Shown: positions 23,165-33,811 of the stretch, piece after piece
Numbering within the stretch: the stretch's first letter is position 1
How the letters are laid out: every line of letters begins with the position of its first letter
Origin: Thozetella sp. PMI_491
Lineage: Eukaryota; Ascomycota; Sordariomycetes; Chaetosphaeriales; Chaetosphaeriaceae
Assembly (NCBI GenBank): GCA_021432635.1
Contig: MU270089.1
Coordinates: 195,826 to 259,825 of the forward strand
Reading direction: 5' to 3'
DNA: 64,000 bases
Made by a program: the position numbers and the translations under genes
Notes under the pieces: generated by a model
What the model was told of the DNA's origin: nothing
Database searches by the model: none
Seen by the model: only the letters and a program-made list of their open reading frames with translations

Positions 23165-25655
23165 TTAATTATCGGCGTTGGCATCATAGAAAAACATGGC
23201 GGGGCTTGTGGAATCGTCGAAGGATATGTCAGATACGAATTGTTCCCATATGGACCACGATTGGTCTAGCTCGTCATAGGACATGCCCATTTCAGATGAG
23301 GAGAGTGTTTCCGTTAACGCGGGTTGGTTCTCCAGATGTATCATTGATGAGGACCAGGTCTGTTGCTGGGGGAGCAACATGGTTGGATCGCTCGCTGATC
23401 CTGGCACTGGGGCCGTATTCATTGTTGAAAAGCTGGTTGCTTCCAATACACGAGCAAGCTCGTGGCCCGGCTCGGGGTCAGTCAAGAGGGCGGATGGGAC
23501 GGCAGTAAAGCTCTCTCCCGTAGCTTGGTGGCCCTGCAGTACCGGCATCAGCTTCTCCCGTGCGCGGGCCATGAGCTTGGCCAGCGGCCCGCGGAGCTTC
23601 CGGCCCTTTGGCCCTGCAATGGCGGCCTGGTGGTGCTCGTACGATGCTGCAACAACCGGCCAGACGCGGCGCACAAGATCCAAATCCGGGCAGATGTAGC
23701 ACTCGGCGAGGGCGATGGCCAGCGCATGCCACTGGATGGTCACTTCCCAGCGGAACGCCTCGCCACGGGGGTCCGTATGCATGAGAATGGCCTTCTCTAA
23801 CACCTTGGCGCTGAGCCGGAGCAGTTCTGTGTCGCCCTGAACGCGCGGCGGCGGCGGCTCGCTGCCCTCGCGCAGCCGCTGCAGCGGGCGGAGGACTATG
23901 GCCCGCGCCCCGGCTACGAAGCACTGCGCGCCGTGGAAGGTGAACCAGGCATAATCGGACGACTCAGGGTCGCAAAAGTGCAGGAGCCGTAGTACTTCGT
24001 CCTCGAATTGCCGCGCATGCCGTAATCGTAAGTCCATATCTGACACAGTACATGTCGAAGCTGCCGACCCCGCTGCGCTTTCAGGGCTGTCCACTCCCGG
24101 TCCTTGCCTGTTTGTATCCCGCGTACCAAAGTTGGTGATTCGGCCGAAGAGCTGCAGCTTGTACTTAACGATCGCGTAGGTCGTATCGGTGATTCCTTCC
24201 CTGTCTAGCACAGGCTCTGTGGTTGTCAGGTCGAAGTCGGCGTCGTTGATGTGGCTTGGTAGCTTCGCAGACGCTATTGCCTCTTCCGTGCTGATCAGCG
24301 GCTGGGAGGTTTGGCCGAAAGAGGCTTGCACGTCGAGCAAGCATATAGTTAACCAGAGCCGCCTCCGCATCTCCTGGGCGAAGAATGTTTCGGGCCTCCC
24401 GGTGATCTCTGGATCAAGATGAAGGGATAGAGCTTTTGCTACCCGAACCGCTAGGGCCAGCAGAGTCCACACGGCTCTGCTCCGCTCTTCTGTACGTCGT
24501 CCCACCTAGATCAGATTAGCCGATGACAGCCCTAGACACATGTTTGACTGCAAGGGGTGTGCTGCAGTCACAAGCTGATAGAGGACGTACGAGATATAAA
24601 ACGAAGGCTTGGAGAACCGTGATGTCGCGTGTCGTTAGTAAGCCTGACCTCTCGATAGCGGCCTCGCATCTTGCACGGCAGCCGTTCATTAGAGTAGGCT
24701 TGTCAATGGCGAATAGGGCCTGGCACCGGTCTTCCGTCATGCTGCCTGCGGCAGAGTACATCACCGCTGCTTTAAGGGCAGCTAAAGATGCATGTGCATC
24801 TGGGTATCCTAGGTAACTGCCGTCGTGTAGCATCAGCTTTTCCAGCGACGGGCGATGAAGAATTTTGATGATGGGGTCAACCTGTTGGAGGTACACCTGG
24901 CATAGCCCGCTTTCGAGCCAGCTGTCGGAAGAAGCCGCCGATTGAGCGTAGTTTAATGAGGGCGAAGTGATAGCATGGCCAGACAAGATCGAAAGACCTA
25001 GAATACCAAGTTCTCTCCCCTCTCGGCTTGGATCGGTCGGCTCTGGCTCCTGAAGGCTGTCATCTTCGGCCTCTTGTGGGCTAGATTCAATGACATCGCG
25101 GAGGCCGTGTATCTATCGATGAATGGTGAGTGTATTTCCCACTCATTGATACAAGACTCTGACCTCCTGCGCCAGGTCTACCCAGAAATCGTCGGGCCGT
25201 TCAAGCAGGAGCGCTCGGTTATGCGGCCCGCTGGGAGCCTGCGGGCCCGAACGTCCGACGCTGGTAAAATATCGGCTGGTACCTTCAATATGGATGCTTT
25301 CGGTGGGCTGCTAAGATTGTCCGCTCGTGAGCACAACATGTTATCTCGGTATAGGACCTCAGCACCAGCTCACCTGGGCGGCTTTGTTGCCGACGAGGGC
25401 CACACTATCCCCAGCCGGGCTTGCATCGGAGATAAGAGCCTCGAGCCTACGGATGCGCCGCTTCAGATCTTGGTCGACAGCAGCAGAGTGATGCACATGG
25501 CGCCCGCGGGGCAGGCGGAGCCTCTGGACGGGCACACATGCGACGCCGGCCGACATGCAGTTGGTGCAGGGGTCGAGCTTGTCGCATTTCACTTTTCTGT
25601 CCCGGCAGAGCTCACAGCTCAGCACCGGAACCGCGGGGGTCTTGCGCGCTTCCAT
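23165..25655 (-). CDS. Zn2Cys6 transcription factor (regulator 2)
   Basis: Four exons: 25655-25374, 25310-25164, 25112-24591, 24505-23165. All introns are phase 0, and the model gives 763 residues in frame. The N-terminus ([17 protein letters not shown]) holds the zinc cluster C-x2-C-x6-C-x5-C-x2-C-x6-C, followed by a basic/heptad stretch ([15 protein letters not shown]) typical of the dimerisation helix. The fungal-specific transcription factor domain starts near [20 protein letters not shown] and includes [20 protein letters not shown]. The C-terminus is acidic and Ser/Asp-rich, as in activation domains. It is transcribed divergently from the FAD monooxygenase 538 bp away, so it is a good candidate regulator of the cluster. 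Both regulators in this block look intact. Confidence 0.92.
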
Positions 25656-26193
25656 CAGCTCCCTTAGCTCCCTAGGCGACGTGTGCTGTACCTAGATGGA
25701 TGACGACGATGGCAACAGTTCGGCGTTTGCGAGTGGGAAGTGGGTCTCTCAAAAGCCTCTCAAAATCCGAGCGTAGCATTTGATTGGTGTATCCCAAAAC
25801 CCAGCGACACTGCCAGCGCTTCCTTTCGAGCAACATGGGCATTAATCCTCGCGCTCAGCCCCGAGAACTTAATCGAGAGAGGTACGTACCTTGCTACTGT
25901 CGTCGTCATGCTTTTCTTTTCCAGCCCTCTCAATATTACCGTGGAACTTTGGCTCACTTAGAAGCCGCTGGCAGCTACGCAAAATCCGAGACACTACACC
26001 ATTCCCAGACCTACGCAACGCAGGTTGCGGCTTATGAATACTCAAAACAACTACCTTCTTTAAAAATCCAAAGCATGTCCAGTGTACACCCACTTCCACG
26101 CTCGCAGGAAGTCATATCACAGTCCACCAAATCCCGAAACAATTGTCGCGTACCTATTCCATCATATCCAAGGTACCACCCGTCCAACTAACC
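25656..26193. promoter_or_regulatory. Divergent promoter, regulator 2 / monooxygenase
   Basis: 538 bp between two outward-facing ATGs. The 11-mer CAAAATCCGAG occurs twice in the same orientation, at 25761-25771 and 25980-25990, and a related CCAAATCCCGA lies at about 26126. These are candidate binding sites for one of the local zinc-cluster proteins; this is inference from repetition. Confidence 0.45.
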
Positions 26194-27564
26194 ATGGCAC
26201 CGATGGAAATCCTCATAGTGGGCTGCAGCATCGCCGGGCCTGCTTTCGCTTCCTTCCTACTCTCCTCGCCGCTTCCTAACTCTGAGAGGCCCCGCATTAC
26301 CGTTGTGGAACGCTCCGCCGCGCCTTACAAGCGGGGCCAGAACATTGACATCCGAGGCGTTGGTGTGACCATGATCCGAAAGTTAGGCATCGAGGCCGTG
26401 ATTCGCGCTTCGTCGACGGGCGAAGAAGGCGTTCAGTGGGTGACTCCAGACAATCGTGTCTGGGCCTCCTTCGGGGCCGGAAGCGACGACAAAATACACA
26501 TGCCTACTAGCGACATCGAGATCATGCGAGGTCGGCTGGCCGAGATTCTCTGGAAAAGGAACAAGGATCTGAGTGACCAGGTAAAGGCTGAGGGTGGCAG
26601 AGGGGTCGAGTACGTCTTTGGGGACACCCTCGACGACCTGAGCCAAGATGGGGCGAAAGTTCACGTGCGCTTTGCCAAAAGCCAAATGCGTCGATCCTTT
26701 GATTTGGTAGTGGGCGCCGACGGTTTACACAGCCAAACACGGAAGATGGCATGGGGCGCGGAAGGAGAGGCGGATAGGGTAAAACAGTTAGGTCTGTATG
26801 GGGCGTTTTTTAGCATCCCGCGGGCCGACACAGATACCATGTTCCGCCGCTGCTTCCACACGGCCGGCCGGCGGGTGATGATGCTCCGGCCGGACGCTCA
26901 GGCAAACCGGACAACAGCGCTGCTCAACTTGGTGAACGAGAAGGATAGTAGGTTTTCAGACGTCGGATCAAATGGGCGAGAACACGTTGAGGGCCAGAAG
27001 GCCTTGATCAAGGAGTACTTCCAGGACGCTGGTTGGGAGAGCGAGAGAATAGTCCGTGAGATGATGCGATCGGACGACTTCTACTACAACATCGCAGCCC
27101 AAGTTAAGATGCAGAAGTGGAGCAAAGGGAGGGTGGTGCTCTTGGGTGACGCCGCGTGAGTCTCCCCCAGGCCGGCTGGCAATCTGTGTGTCAAACTTGG
27201 ATACTGACTGACGAAAAGATACTGTGCTTCGCATCTGTCCGGGATGGGCACGACACTAGCTCTGTTTGGCGCCTACAACCTAGCCGGAGCTCTCAGCCGC
27301 CACCAGGACGATCTCACCGCGGCACTCGCACTCTACGAACAGAACATGAGGCCCACTGTCGACCGTGCGCAGAAGCTGATGCCCGGCATTATGCGTATTA
27401 TGCATCCGGAGACCGCCTGGGGGGTCTGGGTCATGGATACTCTGATTCGCATCATCGTCTGGTCTCGGATTGTGAACCTCCTGTTGCTATTCAAACGGCC
27501 AAAGAAGGATATGGAAATAGTAGTAGAGTATGGGCTCAAGGAGCTGCTAGAATGGAAGGACTAG
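26194..27564 (+). CDS. FAD-dependent monooxygenase
   Basis: Two exons, 26194-27155 and 27219-27564, with a 63-bp intron. The model gives 435 residues in frame. The start is the first ATG (MAPMEILIVG). The FAD-binding GxGxxG-type loop is GCSIAGPAFASFLL at residues 10-23. Next comes an arginine block MRGRLAEILW, then the DG motif LVVGADGLHSQTRK, and the GD motif GRVVLLGDAA just before the intron. This order defines class A flavoprotein hydroxylases (PF01494 / TetX-like), which use NAD(P)H and O2 to hydroxylate or epoxidise small molecules. No signal peptide; probably cytosolic, with a hydrophobic C-terminal helix (IRIIVWSRIVNLLLLF) that may touch membranes. It is divergent from regulator 2 and upstream of the LanC-like gene on the same strand, consistent with a tailoring enzyme. 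Confidence 0.92.
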
Positions 27565-28615
27565 GTAGATTGCCGTGTGTTAACTAGTCTCGTGTAATAT
27601 TTACGTCAAAAGACAAGGACACTGCACTCCTTCGGTTGCAAAGGTTATAGGATACACGCTGGGCGCGTGAGTCAAGTCCACCGTGCTCCAGACTTTGGTG
27701 GGCGTGTAATGCCGGCAGAGTTATGAGACGGGTCCCATTGAAGATGCAATGTAGCTTATTTATGTCTGGGTACCGGGTGCATGCGGGCGGTTGAAAACCC
27801 CTTATATCATTGAACCGTTCGGCCTCCAAGACGTCCCAATACCCAGGGATCTTCCATTTCCATTGGCGACGACGGTAACTGTTTCCATGGACTACCGAAA
27901 CTCGCGGCATGTATCACAGTCTAGGTTGGCAGGACACTGTCGGTCGCGACCTTAGAGCGTGCGTATGATAGCTGCAAAGGCCCCAAGGATATGATTCACA
28001 GATCAACAGGGGAATTCCCATAGAAATGGCATGGCTATGTTCTAAAGTTGGGAACCATTGTTTTTCTCAAACATACAGAAGCCGTCATCGTTTTGCCTTG
28101 AATATTGTCTTAGCCACAGTGTCAGACTCCCTTGCCGAAAAATCTATAATAGACAATGCGTGTACCTACCATACGTGACATGTTGACAAATCTTAAAAAG
28201 CGCAGTAGTGATTGTTGCAATCGAGAAAGTTAACCGAGGAGAGCAAATCTCGCGACTGAAGTGTTTTACCGACGCGGTCTGACTCACCGGCCATAACAAT
28301 TACCATACCTAATCGTGGAACCTCCCAAATCTATCTGCCCGTCTTACTGACCCAATGCAGCGAGCGACGCGTAGTCAGATCCGACGCTAGGGCTATCCAC
28401 GGCATACGATTCGCCAATTACCTTGTGGCCACTTGGCAGATGCAGCCCAACACTACCACCAACTGCATTGAGTGCCGTGATGACGCAGGCTTAAGATTTA
28501 CATTGCGCGCTTGAACTTGTGCCTTAATACGGGCCCAAGTCTCTTAGCTTGCTCCCGATCAGATAGAGGACAAAACAATACCGATAGCATCCAGCACTGC
28601 AGCTAGAACTTCAGC
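27565..28615. other. Intergenic / upstream region of the LanC-like gene
   Basis: 1.05 kb with no coding frame that I can support on either strand. An ATCCGAC at 28379-28385 resembles the ATCCGAG motif of the neighbouring promoters, but one mismatch in seven bases is weak. No small ORF with a leader/core layout of a ribosomal peptide precursor was seen. Confidence 0.4.
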
Positions 28616-29803
28616 ATGGAGAGCAATTACATCCCTAACGACCAGCCGCTCCTCCCACGGCCGGCCGATATCAAACTCCTTCTGTCCAACACGCTTCAGC
28701 AAATCCTGACCGAGTACCCGCCTCAGGAGAAATGGGAGCTCGGGCAGTGTTTTGGCGCATGGCAGGGACCAACCAGCGTGGCGTACCTCTTTCTACACGT
28801 CTCTACGGATCTGCCTGGTCTGATCGTCAACGGCGAGCCAGCGATCCACTGGGCCCGTCGGTATCTCGAGGGAGAGCGAGGACCAAACGGTCCACAGGCT
28901 GCCGATCCGGAGATGTGCGGTTTGCTAAGCGAGAAAACCGGCTTCCTGGCAATTCGCGCGTGCATCACCAAAGACAAGGCACATGTACAGGAGTTCCTCG
29001 CCACCATTCCAGAGGCCTTGTCTGGTGACTATAACGCGGATATCCCCTATGGGCGGTCTGGCGTCCTGTACGCCTTGCGCATGATCCGGCACTGGGTGCC
29101 GGACTACGCCACCCTGCTAGAGGAGCCAACCAAGCAGATCATGGACAGCATTCTCTCCGAGGGCCCAAATTGGATCGTCTGGGAAAGTCGATATCTCGGG
29201 CCCGGGCATGGCGACATTGGAAATATCACTCAACTCGTCCTGGCCAACCCTTCTATCGCCAAGACAGTGCAGCCTTGGCTTGAGCGGTTGCTGGACCTAC
29301 AGAGGCCTGATGGAAACTGGGACAAGATAGAGGGCGTGGACGGCAAGGATCTAGTGCAGTGGTGCCATGGCGCCCCTGGGTTCGTCGTATCGCTGGTAGC
29401 GCTGCGGCCGTACTTCCCGGAACTCCATGAGCGTATCGACCACGCGATAGCGAAGGGAGCGGAGGTCACGTGGGAGAAGGGGCTTCTGAGGAAAGGGCCG
29501 AACCTATGCCACGGGGCCTTCGGCAATGCTATGTGAGTCCCCATGCTAAATAACGAGAGAATGGACCACTGACTCCGATTTCTTGAAAAAAGGGCCTTCC
29601 CGCCCGGCGAGAGGAGAGATCACTTCTTGGCGTTGTCACTGCCGGAAAAAATTAAAGAAGGTCAAGAGGCGGATCCAACTCTGTTTCCGGCTGTCGACTA
29701 TGGCACATTCGGGCTCGCCCAGAGCTATCTTCCCGGGTTGGCCTGGCTCCTGTTGAAGCTGGACAACGAGAACTGCCCTATCAGCTGCTACAACGATCTC
29801 TAG
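28616..29803 (+). CDS. LanC-like zinc protein
   Basis: Two exons, 28616-29532 and 29593-29803, with a 60-bp intron. The model gives 375 residues in frame. The sequence carries the LanC hallmarks in order: GRSG at 146-149, the catalytic-type His in GPGHGDIGNI (His198), the first zinc ligand in QWCHGAPGF (Cys250), and the other two in LCHGAFGNA (Cys298, His299), followed by a C-terminal FGLAQ.YLPGLAWLLL helix. In bacteria LanC adds Cys thiols to dehydrated residues to form lanthionine rings. Eukaryotic LanC-like proteins are known to add glutathione to dehydroamino acids in proteins. This one is shorter than typical bacterial LanC but keeps all metal and proton-transfer residues. It lacks a LanB/LanM dehydratase partner here. 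Its place among a monooxygenase, an esterase, a porter and two regulators suggests a role in a local pathway, which is inference. Confidence 0.9.
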
Positions 29804-30974
29804 GCCCTCTGTGGTAATAAAATGCCGTCAATGTTTGCCACGTAAACATGGGAAGCCCTAGAGGGCTGTTGGGGCTACTGCGGACACGGATTAATCCATG
29901 CACCCCTCATGTTGACATATTCACTCATCGGAATCCCCATTCACCCATTCGGTTCTCTAACCTTCGATGCTCAGCATTTTCCGATATTTTCCTTCATTCG
30001 CCTAAGACTGTGAAGATGAAGCTGCGCGCTTTGCGGCACTGCAAGGCTGCTGTAGTGCCAGTGGAGATGTGTATGCACGTAACGACGTCGTAACTACCTT
30101 GTGTACCTCTTTATTCCGATGCAGGAAGCTTAGGTTAGGTCATAATAAACATTAAGCTGCAGGCGGGTTATAGCTTCTATTCACAACTGGTTATGTAGGA
30201 GGATACCGAAAGGCACTAGCGGACTTGCATGAGGCTGAGAACCCCGATAGTGCCACAGCACATTTCCCAAATTTCTCTCTCTCCCTATTGTTGGGGCGGA
30301 CTTGGGTGCTGGGGCCGCATTACGTGATGGAGCCTACGTCACGAGCTGAAGGAAGGATTTAGTTCCGCAGGATTGTCCAAACGAGAGCGCAGCCTGTCTA
30401 AACGAGCGGGGAGTGGCGAAGTTGGGTCGCTCTCAATTCAGGTCTTTACCTAGGATTGCCAAAACTGTACTGAATATAGGCAACACTGCCACTTGATCGA
30501 TACTCCGGCGCAGGAGATAGGTAACGCGGGTTAGATGCCTTTGGCAACGAGAAATCGCCTTTCCAGGTGGAGCAATTTAACTCAGCCTCGCAGCCCCGTG
30601 GGCTCCAAGAATAACAAGGAACTTTGTGACCCTGTCAACGCCTCTGCTCTCTGCTATGACGGCGCCGCCAATCAACAACCAGTCGTGCAGCCGTGCCATT
30701 AGGTCGCCCCCAAATTTCGCATAGCCCAGGGATGCCGGACGCCCCTTGTCAGTGAGTGAGCCCCACTCTATGTTCGCGAGAGATTCGCTCGTTCGTAGGG
30801 ACATAGTCAGCCCTAGTTTGGTCTCTATGTTGTTGATAGTGGGCCCGGGTCCAGGGTAACCTTACAGCGGCACAGGTGATATAAATCATCTTCCTCATTC
30901 TTCAGAAATGAAGAGCCTCAACAGCAACCCATCTAGCCTCTTCACTCGCTTGTGTTTTCACAGCGGCCACTCCA
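29804..30974. other. Intergenic between LanC-like gene and esterase
   Basis: 1.17 kb. The plus ORF at 29848-30093 (81 codons, two Cys near its end) and the minus frame at 30577-30804 have no features that support them. A TATA-like element lies close to the esterase start. Confidence 0.4.
30880..30886 (+). promoter_or_regulatory. TATA-like box of the esterase gene
   Basis: TATAAAT 89 bp before the esterase ATG, followed by a pyrimidine-rich stretch (TCATCTTCCTCATTCTTC) of the kind found near fungal transcription starts. Confidence 0.5.
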
Positions 30975-32756
30975 ATGCTCGACCGCTTACTTGTCGTCCT
31001 GGTCTTTCTGGGGCTAAAGTCGGCCACAGCGGCGACTAGCGTGCCCACCGTCTATGATAAATACCAAAATGTCACCTACCAGGGACTCGAGCGCAATGAG
31101 ATCGAAGTATTCCTTAACATCCCATACGGGCAGGATACCGGAGGAGCAAACCGCTTCAAGTCTCCCCAACCCTTCGTTCCGGCCAGAGGGGCTACGATAG
31201 TGGCCCAGTCCTACGGCCATGCGTGCCCGCAGGTCCCTGGCAATGGTCTGTTCGGGACAGTTCTCGCCGACGACATTTCTGAAGACTGCCTGAATTTGAA
31301 CATTGCTCGGCCTAATGGCACTTGCTCCAGCAGCCTCCTGCCCGTTATGGTCTACATCCACGGCGGAGGTCTCAATACGGGGCAGAACCGAGATCCACTC
31401 ACCATGCCAGATGCTCTCGTTCTCGAATCGATCGAGAACGGCTTGCCTGTGATCCATGTTGGTCTTAACTACCGACTCAATGTGTTCGGATTCGCCCGGA
31501 GCGTCGCTCTCCAGTCTGAGCGGTCCGAGAATGCCGGCCTCAAGGATCAGAGACTGGCGCTCGAATGGGTTAGGGACAATATCGTGAAATTTGGAGGCGA
31601 CCCAAACAGAATTACTATCTTTGGACAGTCTTCTGGCGGTAAGAGCCGATCTCGGACGGCCTTTAGGCTGGTTTGCTGACCTCAGGACGTGATAGCTACC
31701 TCGGTGGGCCTGCAGAGTTTAGCGTACGGAGGCCGTAAAGCGATCCCCTTCCAGAGAGCAATCTGCGAGTCGACAGTACCGCTAGAGAGGGGCATTGCGG
31801 GAAACATCACAATGTACAACATGGCAGGCATTGTTTCTCGTATCGGCTGCAATACGACGAGTGTAGACGCGCCCGAGACTGTCGCATGCCTTCGCAAGGC
31901 CGACATGGCCACTCTCGTTGCCGCTGCAGCTAGCGCAAGTGAGGAGACAGAAAAGCTCTTCATTGGTGATTCTTGGCTACCAACAGTGGATGGTGATTTC
32001 CTCCCGGAAGCACCATCTCAACTTATCAGCAAAGGCCGATTCGCAGGCGTGGACTCGATGCTCGGCTGGGTTAGAAGCGAGTTCACTCAAGGAATTTTCA
32101 CTCTGAACATCACTACCCCGGAGCGTACCCGCGAGACCGTAACCAACTTTTTCGGAACCGTGTCTGCAGAGAACATTGGCAAGATCCTCGATCTATACCC
32201 GAGCTCTGAGTTCCACGACAGTGCCATGTGGTCAGCCGAGATGTACCGCACGTCAGCCATCTTGACCGACGCCGTGATGGGGTGTCCCGCATTACTGTAC
32301 GGAGAGAAGCTTGCCGCTCTCGGTCACAATACCTACATGTTCCTGTGGAACCAAACAGTTTCGGCACCGGCATTTGCATCGCTTAATGTCACCGATCTAG
32401 GGGTAATTCACGGCTCGGAGCTTCCCTATGTGTTTGGAAACTTTACCGTCGCTTTCACCCCACAGGTGGACACGTTTCCAGAGAACGACTACGCACTCAT
32501 GCACCGGGGCTCGCGGTCCTGGTCCTCGTTTGCTGCTCTAGGGAAACCGGTGCTGAAAGACCATGATACCTTCCGCGGGTGGTGGCCGTCGTGGAATGAG
32601 AGCGGCGAAGCTACCATTTTCGTGGCAGGGGGCCCGAACGAGGGGCTCTCTCCGCTGTCCGGACCGGACACGAATGCGGCTGTTGCCTCGCTGAGGCTCA
32701 AGGAAAGGTGTGCATTCTGGAACTCGCCCGAAATGATCGAGCAGGAGAGGACATGA
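30975..32756 (+). CDS. Secreted type-B carboxylesterase
   Basis: Two exons, 30975-31638 and 31696-32756, with a 57-bp intron. The model gives 574 residues in frame. The signal peptide is MLDRLLVVLVFLGLKSATA. The carboxylesterase/lipase family (PF00135) marks are all present: NIPYG near 48, the EDCLNLNI block near 103, the oxyanion HGGG at 129-132, and the nucleophile elbow FGQSSGG with Ser219, where the usual GESAG reads GQSSG. Later come WVRSEF with the probable acidic residue and GVIHGSELPYVFG with the catalytic His. Several N-glycosylation sequons occur. The enzyme hydrolyses ester bonds outside the cell or in the secretory path. It is the last gene of the cluster-like block, on the same strand as the monooxygenase and LanC-like gene. 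The intron acceptor is the second of two nearby AGs; the first breaks the frame. Confidence 0.92.
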
Positions 32757-33062
32757 AGAATTGGCTATGTTGCTGCCCAGCGTGGAGAAAACTATAACCC
32801 AACTAGACTAGAGAAGCTTCGGAGCAGCGCATGGCATTATATTTAACAAGAGCAAATTGCTCTGTAATACCAAATGTGAAATTGAAATCCTTTACCGTAT
32901 TATCTTACAGAATGGCCTCTGCAAAGAACGAATGCATGTCTCTTGAACTCGGATGCTTGGCTATTACATCGCTCATATAACGTAGGGTATCTCGAATCGT
33001 GAATGATACCCGACCTCTCGGCCACTGCGAAAAACCAGTTTCTCGGCTGTAAGGGTATCTGT

Positions 33063-33811
33063 CTAAGCCGAGCCGCTGCGCTCCTTTGCAGCAAGCACCT
33101 TCTCTTGCTGTGCGCTATGGCGGGCGTTGCGGGCATGGAATAGCGAGAATACCGCCATAATTACCGACCATGCACTAGAATATCCTGTCAGTATTTATTG
33201 GATCTTTGGAGATAGCTATACGTGATAGACCGGACTCACAAAGCCATGTTGTAGATGACAACACCCGCCATTCCAGCGGTTCCTTTGTCTTTTACGTCGC
33301 TGAACGAGGAGGAGAGGTTGGACGGTGCTTCTTGTGTGGCAATCCTATACCACGCCAAGGCGTAATGAAACATGCCCGCGGATGGCGTTGAATCGTAGCT
33401 TTTGTAATCCGTAGCCCACACGTTGCCGCTGGATGAATACTCAGGGAGCCCATTGTACCCGGCTTCGAGGGTAATGTTGAGAGGAACCCAGCCCAACACA
33501 ATCACCGCCAGCCACATGGCGGCGATGAGTACCGCGGAGACTATCATGGCAATGCGACTGAATCGGATCTTGCGGGCGTTAAGGATAATGAGAGCTATCG
33601 AGATGACGAAGGAGACGACACTGGAGGCGATACCGACGGCCCAGACTTGATAGAGTGCCGGCCAGCAGGACTTGTAGTGGCACATCTTATCGTATATCCA
33701 TCTGTTGTAGCGATACTCGTAGATGGAGACGACAAAGGCTGAGAGATATATGCAGAAGGAGATGGCAAGAGCGATGTATAGGGCTATTGACCCGTTGCTT
33801 GGTCGCGCCAT
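33063..33811 (-). CDS. Four-transmembrane protein, MARVEL-like layout
   Basis: Two exons, 33811-33240 and 33174-33063, with a 65-bp intron. The model gives 227 residues. The start is the ATG at 33811 (MARPSNGSIALYIALAIS) because the longer frame upstream has no domain and no supported start. Four hydrophobic helices are visible: ALYIALAISFCIYLSAFVV, a helix around VWAVGIASSVVSFVISIAL, IAMIVSAVLIAAMWLAVIVLG, and GMAGVVIYNMALFAWSVIMA, the last one spanning the splice site. An extracellular loop between helices 3 and 4 is rich in Tyr/Ser. The tail is charged (HSAQQEKVLAAKERSGSA). The layout resembles MARVEL-domain membrane proteins of fungi, but I do not recognise a named homologue. Confidence 0.78.

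Noticed and set aside
29848-30093. 81-codon ORF downstream of the LanC-like gene as a possible peptide precursor
   Set aside because: Only a few scattered Cys, no Ser/Thr-Cys core, no leader pattern and poor start context. Position alone is not enough.
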